NCBI GenBank assembly: GCA_041738285.1
Contig: JBGSQB010000015.1
Location: forward strand, 1-18,672
Reading direction: 5' to 3'
Origin: SZUA-521 sp041738285
GTDB taxonomy: Bacteria > Pseudomonadota > Gammaproteobacteria > Pseudomonadales > Azotimanducaceae
DNA length: 18,672 bases
Every line of letters starts with the position of its first letter. The stretch's first letter is position 1. Below are positions 16,201 through 18,672 of the stretch, piece by piece. The position numbers were made by a program, and so were the translations under genes. The notes beneath the pieces were generated by a model. That model saw only the letters and a program-made list of their open reading frames with translations, had not been told where the DNA came from and made no database searches.

Positions 16201-16715
16201 AGGCCGTCCCAGATTTCCGAACCGAGCAGCGATTCGAGCGGCGTGTTCAGGAGTTCGACACGGGTCAATCCAGCCAGCTCGGCAAAGGCATCGTTGGCGT
16301 CGAGTACGATGCCAGCGCGGTCGGCGAGTGCCATCGGCGCGGGGGCATGCGCGAAGGCATCGGCGAGCTGCCGCATGCCGACCTGTCGACGCCGAGGATC
16401 CCAGGTGAGTGAAGCAGCCGCCATCCAGTACAGCGTGCACCATGTGACGGTCGCGAGATCGAATGGTTGCAGATCCGTCGTTGCCCAGAGCCAGGCGCGT
16501 GGCGCAAGCGTTGCCAGCGTGCAGGCCAATGCCGCCGCCAGCATCACGCCACGATCGGGTAGTCGACCGATGAAGAGGAGGGCAACGAGGAATAGCGCTG
16601 CCCCGAGTCCCGAGGCGGGCATCACATGTTGGGCTACAAGCCCGCCGCAGAAGCCTACTGCGGCTAGAGCCGCAGCCAGGTACTCCGGCCTGCGCATGTG
16701 CAATGCATGCGACAT
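13170..16715 (-). CDS. Membrane PAS(x5)-GGDEF-EAL cyclic-di-GMP signalling protein
   Basis: An 1181-residue protein. About four N-terminal membrane helices (residues 8-102) are followed by five PAS repeats at roughly 114-229, 242-355, 367-480, 490-605 and 615-730, several ending in 'DIT/DLSxxxxxE' linkers. A GGDEF domain follows (about 740-907) and then an EAL domain (922-1167). The GGDEF motif is intact (822-826) and preceded at the right distance by an RxxD inhibitory site ('RNED'). EAL residues also look intact: 'GVEALIRW', 'NISPRQF', 'EITET', 'DDFGTGYSSLNYLKRFP', 'KIDRSFV', 'AEGIET' and 'QGYLFS'. The protein could therefore both make and degrade c-di-GMP, with PAS input deciding the balance. 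ATG 16715 was chosen over 16784 and 16697 because AAGGA lies 5 nt upstream. Its 3' end overlaps the operon tail. Confidence 0.95.
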   Translation of the reverse strand: MSHALHMRRPEYLAAALAAVGFCGGLVAQHVMPASGLGAALFLVALLFIGRLPDRGVMLAAALACTLATLAPRAWLWATTDLQPFDLATVTWCTLYWMAAASLTWDPRRRQVGMRQLADAFAHAPAPMALADRAGIVLDANDAFAELAGLTRVELLNTPLESLLGSEIWDGLRAERTQLARGQREHIQFDRDFTLPDNRCIWASVYSRIVRDTSGRPAFVVLQVLDLSEQRRAQRALAVSESRFRGIIENTGELTMVIDPEGRISYANAKAYEVFGVHTTTLIGAKPLALIHSTDRNEFGRALARTYRRPRETFRLSRLRLDRASDSFVDLQLTGLGETPGIAGTVVTGRVATEQVRTEKQLRNSESKFSTVFHSSPDAILILRNSDSTIVDFNTGFTRLLGYTREEAIGHQEPMLAIWANVHDRERVQAELERHHECLDYETQLVAKNGEQLHTEISLRYVELDGELCVLCIGRDITKRRLAEAALKDSEEKFARIFAGSPDGIVIIGLDDSCILDINDAFLTASGFRHDELVGHRVGKLPIFADVSQLVRATEIVLAEGSYQNFEITFLTKSGEEIPALVSATVVELGGRKSLVCIAKDNRAQRDTEQKLRLSEERFRGTFENAPIGIMLVSTQGYIVQANRFALDVLDYPEQDLVDAHISRLVPSEDRPGLKDVLDRLVHRDGNASHSERRMVSKNGDEIWTNFHVVLLRSEAGDPLYFIVQIADITDLKDTHAQMERMAFYDTLTELGNRRLFGNALEQAIQHAVRANRHAAMLYLDLDQFKRVNDTLGHEAGDELLKEVAKRLTHCVRNEDTVARPGGDEFTILLYDIATPSDAGVVAEKILERLRTPIVISGHQLVVTTSIGITIIPDDSVHPNILTKNADLAMYRAKERGRNNYQYFSEEMNTKAQTRLKTENELREALRQQQFELFYQPKVRLSDNRIIGVEALIRWHHPERGLLAPDQFIGVAEETGVIVGIGSWVIEAACVSARELSAQAGTPIQMGINISPRQFRDPDLLRTIRRCIRETGIAAAQLEVEITETMLMDDADAALFTIERLRELGVRLAIDDFGTGYSSLNYLKRFPIDTVKIDRSFVMEIPHNNEDMAITTAVIAMAHRLNLEVVAEGIETPEQLKFLADHDCEYGQGYLFSRPIPLPEIRKFLDPSVSFMRPARRKPAS

Positions 16716-16771
16716 CTGCGTCCTTTCGGGCTTTGTTATGCTTCCACGGTCGTCACCACAATGGGTCCGAC
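16716..16771. promoter_or_regulatory. 56-bp divergent promoter region between GGDEF-EAL gene and yjbQ-family gene
   Basis: The two genes start head-to-head, so both promoters must fall here or inside the opposite coding region. I see no convincing -35/-10 pair; a lone TATGCT at about 16738-16743 is the only AT-rich hexamer worth noting. Confidence 0.3.
16721..16725 (-). promoter_or_regulatory. Ribosome binding site fixing the GGDEF-EAL start
   Basis: On the minus strand AAGGA lies 5 nt before the ATG at 16715. This selects that start over the upstream in-frame ATG (16784), which would extend into the yjbQ coding region. Confidence 0.55.
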
Positions 16772-17197
16772 GTGGCGCCGCCATCCTTGAATCACCTCGT
16801 GAAGGTATCGGTAACCGGTCCAGGGCTCTATGACGTCACTCACAAAGTGACGGAAAAGGTCACGGCCAGCGGCGTCGCGACCGGCCTGTGCACGGTGTTC
16901 ATCCGTCACACCTCGGCGAGCCTCCTGATCTCCGAAAACGCCGATCCGAGCGTGCAGGACGACCTGAAGAACTTCCTCGATCGATTGGTGCCCGAGGGCA
17001 CAGATCTCTACACCCACACCGCTGAGGGTGCCGATGACATGCCGGCTCACATCAAATCGGTGCTCACGGCGGTGAGCCTCGGTATTCCAGTCGCGGATGG
17101 TCGGCTTCTACTGGGTACGTGGCAGGGTATCTATCTGTGGGAACACCGCAGGCATCGCAGCATGCGGGAACTGATCGTCAACGTCGTGGGAACGTGA
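16772..17197 (+). CDS. YjbQ/UPF0047-family protein
   Basis: A 141-residue protein matching the compact YjbQ (UPF0047) family along its whole length. It shows 'GLYDVTHKVTEKV' near the N-terminus, 'VFIRHTSASLLISENADPSV' (43-62, carrying the conserved HTSA and N-x-D), 'MPAHIKSVLTAVSLGIPVADG' and 'LLGTWQGIYLWEHR', and ends 'RELIVNVVG'. The family forms trimers and has been annotated as having secondary thiamine-phosphate synthase activity; its physiological role remains unclear. The start is GTG at 16772, since the in-frame sequence further upstream lies in the divergent gene and does not fit the family. GTG 16799 is a shorter alternative. It converges on the next minus-strand gene with 6 bp between stops. 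Confidence 0.88.
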   Translation: MAPPSLNHLVKVSVTGPGLYDVTHKVTEKVTASGVATGLCTVFIRHTSASLLISENADPSVQDDLKNFLDRLVPEGTDLYTHTAEGADDMPAHIKSVLTAVSLGIPVADGRLLLGTWQGIYLWEHRRHRSMRELIVNVVGT

Positions 17198-17203
17198 TGG
17201 GTA

Positions 17204-17590
17204 TCACTTCGCGATCGACTCAGCCCACCTGCGGTGGCCATCGGGATCGAGAATCATCGAGCAGAAGTATGTGAGCAGGTCGCGATGGGTGCGCGACACT
17301 CGGCTGCGATCCATTGCCAGCTCGCCGGCCTTAGTGTTGAGGAAGCGAAAACACTCGGTGAGCGTCTGTCCATGTCCTAGCACGCGTTCGATGACACCGT
17401 TCAGATAGTCGTGGAGCGGTTCGAGGTCATCTTCGGTCATACCGGCGTCGGCCGGATCCATCACCATGTTGGCCCACAGTGTGGCGATGTAGATGCGGTA
17501 CAAGTCCTTGTCGACGAAGCGGCCAGCAACCGACGCTCTGCGCTCGATCTCATCGAGCACCGGCCGGAATGCGCTTTCGAAATCGGACAT
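17204..17590 (-). CDS. Unknown small helical protein, coupled to the ferritin-like gene
   Basis: I do not recognise the family. The 128-residue product has no signal peptide or membrane segment and reads as mostly amphipathic helices. It is rich in charged residues, with 'FVDKDLYRIYIATLWANMVM' (25-44) followed by an acidic turn 'DPADAGMTEDD' that could bind metal but matches no EF-hand I can confirm. Later come 'DYLNGVIERVLG' and a C-terminal 'LLTYFCSMILDPDGHRRWAE'. The gene is credible because its ATG overlaps the stop of the ferritin-like gene by one base (TGATG), implying coupled translation. Its role is therefore likely tied to that protein, for example as a partner or regulator, which is inference. 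Confidence 0.75.
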   Translation of the reverse strand: MSDFESAFRPVLDEIERRASVAGRFVDKDLYRIYIATLWANMVMDPADAGMTEDDLEPLHDYLNGVIERVLGHGQTLTECFRFLNTKAGELAMDRSRVSRTHRDLLTYFCSMILDPDGHRRWAESIAK

Positions 17591-18123
17591 CAGTTGCGTC
17601 GCAGTGCCTTGAGTTCTTCGATGGTCGCGGTCAGTCGCGCCAGGCGTTCGGACACCTCGCGGAGAGGATCTTCTGCTTGTGGTTGTCCGGCGCGACCGTA
17701 GGCCTCGCGCAGCTTGCGTTCCGAGTCGCGTTCCTCGGCAATGAAGCGACCGAGCAGCGCCCCGGTCTGAATGTCGATCGATGTATCCTTGAACAACTCG
17801 CTCAAAGGATCCGTCGTTGGTTGCTCGCGTCCGTAGTCGAGGATGGCCTCGAATTTGTGCTGATCGCTGTGGGCCGAGCGCGCGAGTTCGAGCTTCGCAT
17901 CGAGATCACCGCGCGGTGCCTCACGCACCGAGTAGCCAAGCTCACACAACCGCTTGGTGAACGCCGCCGCGTGCTCCTGCTCGCGGATCGCCACGATTCG
18001 CAATACGCCTGCCAGTGACTCGTCCGCGGTCGTATCGGCCCAGGCATTGAGCAGAGCGCAACCGCGCGCTTCGCCCACGGCAATGGCGTTCAATAGACCG
18101 AGGTAGGTGGGCTTGCCGGACAT
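17590..18123 (-). CDS. Ferritin-like-fold protein with C-terminal coiled coil
   Basis: A 177-residue soluble protein whose helix pattern resembles the ferritin/rubrerythrin four-helix fold. Helix A contains 'AIAVGEARGCALLNAW' (Glu18), and helix B carries an ExxH motif in 'REQEHAAAF' (Glu48, His51). A third helix surrounds 'KFEAILDYGRE', and a fourth contains 'GRFIAEERDSERKLREAYG' (Glu130/Glu131). The second ExxH His usual in di-iron members is not evident (Ser134 at that spot), so the metal site may be incomplete. A heptad-like tail at about 153-175 ('REVSERLARLTATIEELKAL') suggests oligomerisation. ATG 18123 has GGAG 7 nt upstream, better than the in-frame ATG at 18138. The function could be iron or oxidative-stress related, but this is uncertain. 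Confidence 0.72.
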   Translation of the reverse strand: MSGKPTYLGLLNAIAVGEARGCALLNAWADTTADESLAGVLRIVAIREQEHAAAFTKRLCELGYSVREAPRGDLDAKLELARSAHSDQHKFEAILDYGREQPTTDPLSELFKDTSIDIQTGALLGRFIAEERDSERKLREAYGRAGQPQAEDPLREVSERLARLTATIEELKALRRN

Positions 18124-18130
18124 GACGGAG

Positions 18131-18134
18131 CTCC
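18131..18134 (-). promoter_or_regulatory. Ribosome binding site for the ferritin-like gene
   Basis: GGAG on the minus strand sits 7 nt before the ATG at 18123 and decides this start over the ATG at 18138. Confidence 0.5.
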
Positions 18135-18219
18135 GCAACTGATCGTTACTATGTTAGCCCCGCATGCCGGTGACGCAATACAACCGCGACTTGGGGCGAA
18201 TAGTGCGTTGCCGCGCGGT

Positions 18220-18248
18220 TTGCAATGGCTGGGGGCGAAGGCTAATTT
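18220..18248 (+). promoter_or_regulatory. Weak candidate promoter for the acyl-CoA dehydrogenase gene
   Basis: TTGCAA (18220-18225) and TAATTT (18243-18248) are 17 bp apart in the AT-richest part of the 154-bp divergent gap. The match is only four and three of six bases. The leader would be about 20-25 nt. The remainder of the gap must also hold the ferritin-like gene's promoter, for which I see no clear hexamers. Confidence 0.25.
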
Positions 18249-18277
18249 AACCGCTCCCGCTGTGGTAACCAAAACCC

Positions 18278-18672
18278 GTGCAAGGTCTCAAGTTCGACGA
18301 CATCGCCCTGCCGCCCGCGGCCGTAGCCCTGCGCGGAGATGTCCGGGCATTCATCGAGCGCAACATGCCGGCAGCGCTGCTGCCGGACTCCGACTTCAAT
18401 CAGGGGCACGATCCGGGATTTTCCCGCGCGCTCGGTGCCCAAGGCTACATCGGCATGACCTGGCCGAAGCAGTACGGCGGCGGTGGACGCACGTTCTTCG
18501 AACGCTACGTGGTGACGGAAGAACTGCTCGCTGCAGGTGCGCCGGTGTCGGCGCACTGGATTGCCGACCGGCAAAGCGCGCCGCTGATCCTGAAGCTGGG
18601 CACCGGGGCGCAGAAGAGTTTCTACCTGCCCCGTATCTGCACGGGACAAGCGTTCTTCTGCATCGGCATGAG
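18278..18672 (+). CDS. Acyl-CoA dehydrogenase, N-terminal part (3' truncated by window edge)
   Basis: The frame runs open to the window end and gives the first 131 residues of a protein normally about 380-400 long. The N-terminal helical domain of acyl-CoA dehydrogenases is recognisable: 'ALRGDVRAFIERNMP', then 'ALGAQGYIGMTWPKQYGGGG' (the typical 'GW-x-x-xxWPxxYGG' stretch), 'ERYVVTEELLAAGAP', and 'LILKLGTGAQKSFYLPRICTG' leading to 'FCIGMS', which begins the flavin-binding middle domain. Members oxidise acyl-CoA to enoyl-CoA with FAD. GTG 18278 is the only initiator between an in-frame stop (18266-18268) and the start of the conserved sequence. No clear Shine-Dalgarno is visible. The substrate is unknown; it may belong to a lipid or steroid catabolic locus that continues to the right. 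Confidence 0.9.
   Translation, partial: MQGLKFDDIALPPAAVALRGDVRAFIERNMPAALLPDSDFNQGHDPGFSRALGAQGYIGMTWPKQYGGGGRTFFERYVVTEELLAAGAPVSAHWIADRQSAPLILKLGTGAQKSFYLPRICTGQAFFCIGM

Overview
The window is high-GC, densely packed bacterial chromosome, most likely from a Gram-negative member of the Pseudomonadota and plausibly an uncultured gammaproteobacterium. The evidence is an outer-membrane lipid-trafficking pair (MlaA lipoprotein and MlaC), a lipoprotein-containing TRAP transporter, a Bcr/CflA-type efflux pump, YjbQ, and acyl-CoA metabolism genes. I could not run a search, so the taxonomic placement is inference. I see no tRNA, rRNA, CRISPR array, insertion sequence or phage gene. No gene-free stretch exceeds about 155 bases.

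Layout. Bases 1-756 (+) hold the 3' end of a luciferase-like (LLM) F420/flavin-dependent oxidoreductase and a small DUF4870-like membrane protein. An enoyl-CoA hydratase/isomerase family gene (763-1548, -) converges on them. A Bcr/CflA-like MFS drug efflux pump (1617-2816, +) is divergent from that gene, and a degenerate CHAD-domain protein (2827-3738, +) follows. After a 111-bp gap with a plausible promoter comes the main feature, a tightly coupled eight-gene operon (3850-13204, +). Its order is TatT lipoprotein, TRAP DctP, DctQ and DctM, MlaC, MlaA, an HpnN/MMPL-type RND transporter, and an LTA-synthase-like membrane phosphotransferase. From DctP onward every gene overlaps the next. A large membrane GGDEF-EAL protein with five PAS domains (13170-16715, -) overlaps the operon tail by 35 bp. 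A YjbQ-family gene (16772-17197, +) is divergent from it. Converging on yjbQ is a two-gene unit on the minus strand: a ferritin-like protein (17590-18123) followed by an unknown helical protein (17204-17590). An acyl-CoA dehydrogenase (18278 onward, +) runs off the right edge.

How the genes may work together. The operon joins a TatT-associated TRAP transporter (the 'TPAT' type described in Treponema pallidum, proposed for hydrophobic ligands) with a lipid shuttle set made of MlaC, MlaA and an RND exporter, plus an alkaline-phosphatase-superfamily enzyme that would modify envelope lipids or glycans. No MlaFEDB ABC importer is present in the window; the RND protein is the only obvious energised partner for MlaC/MlaA. 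The DctP protein has Trp where classical TRAP binding proteins have the carboxylate-clamping Arg. My inference is that this is an envelope lipid or amphiphile uptake/trafficking system, and it is the most interesting content here. The flanking acyl-CoA genes could fit a lipid-using lifestyle but are not demonstrably linked.
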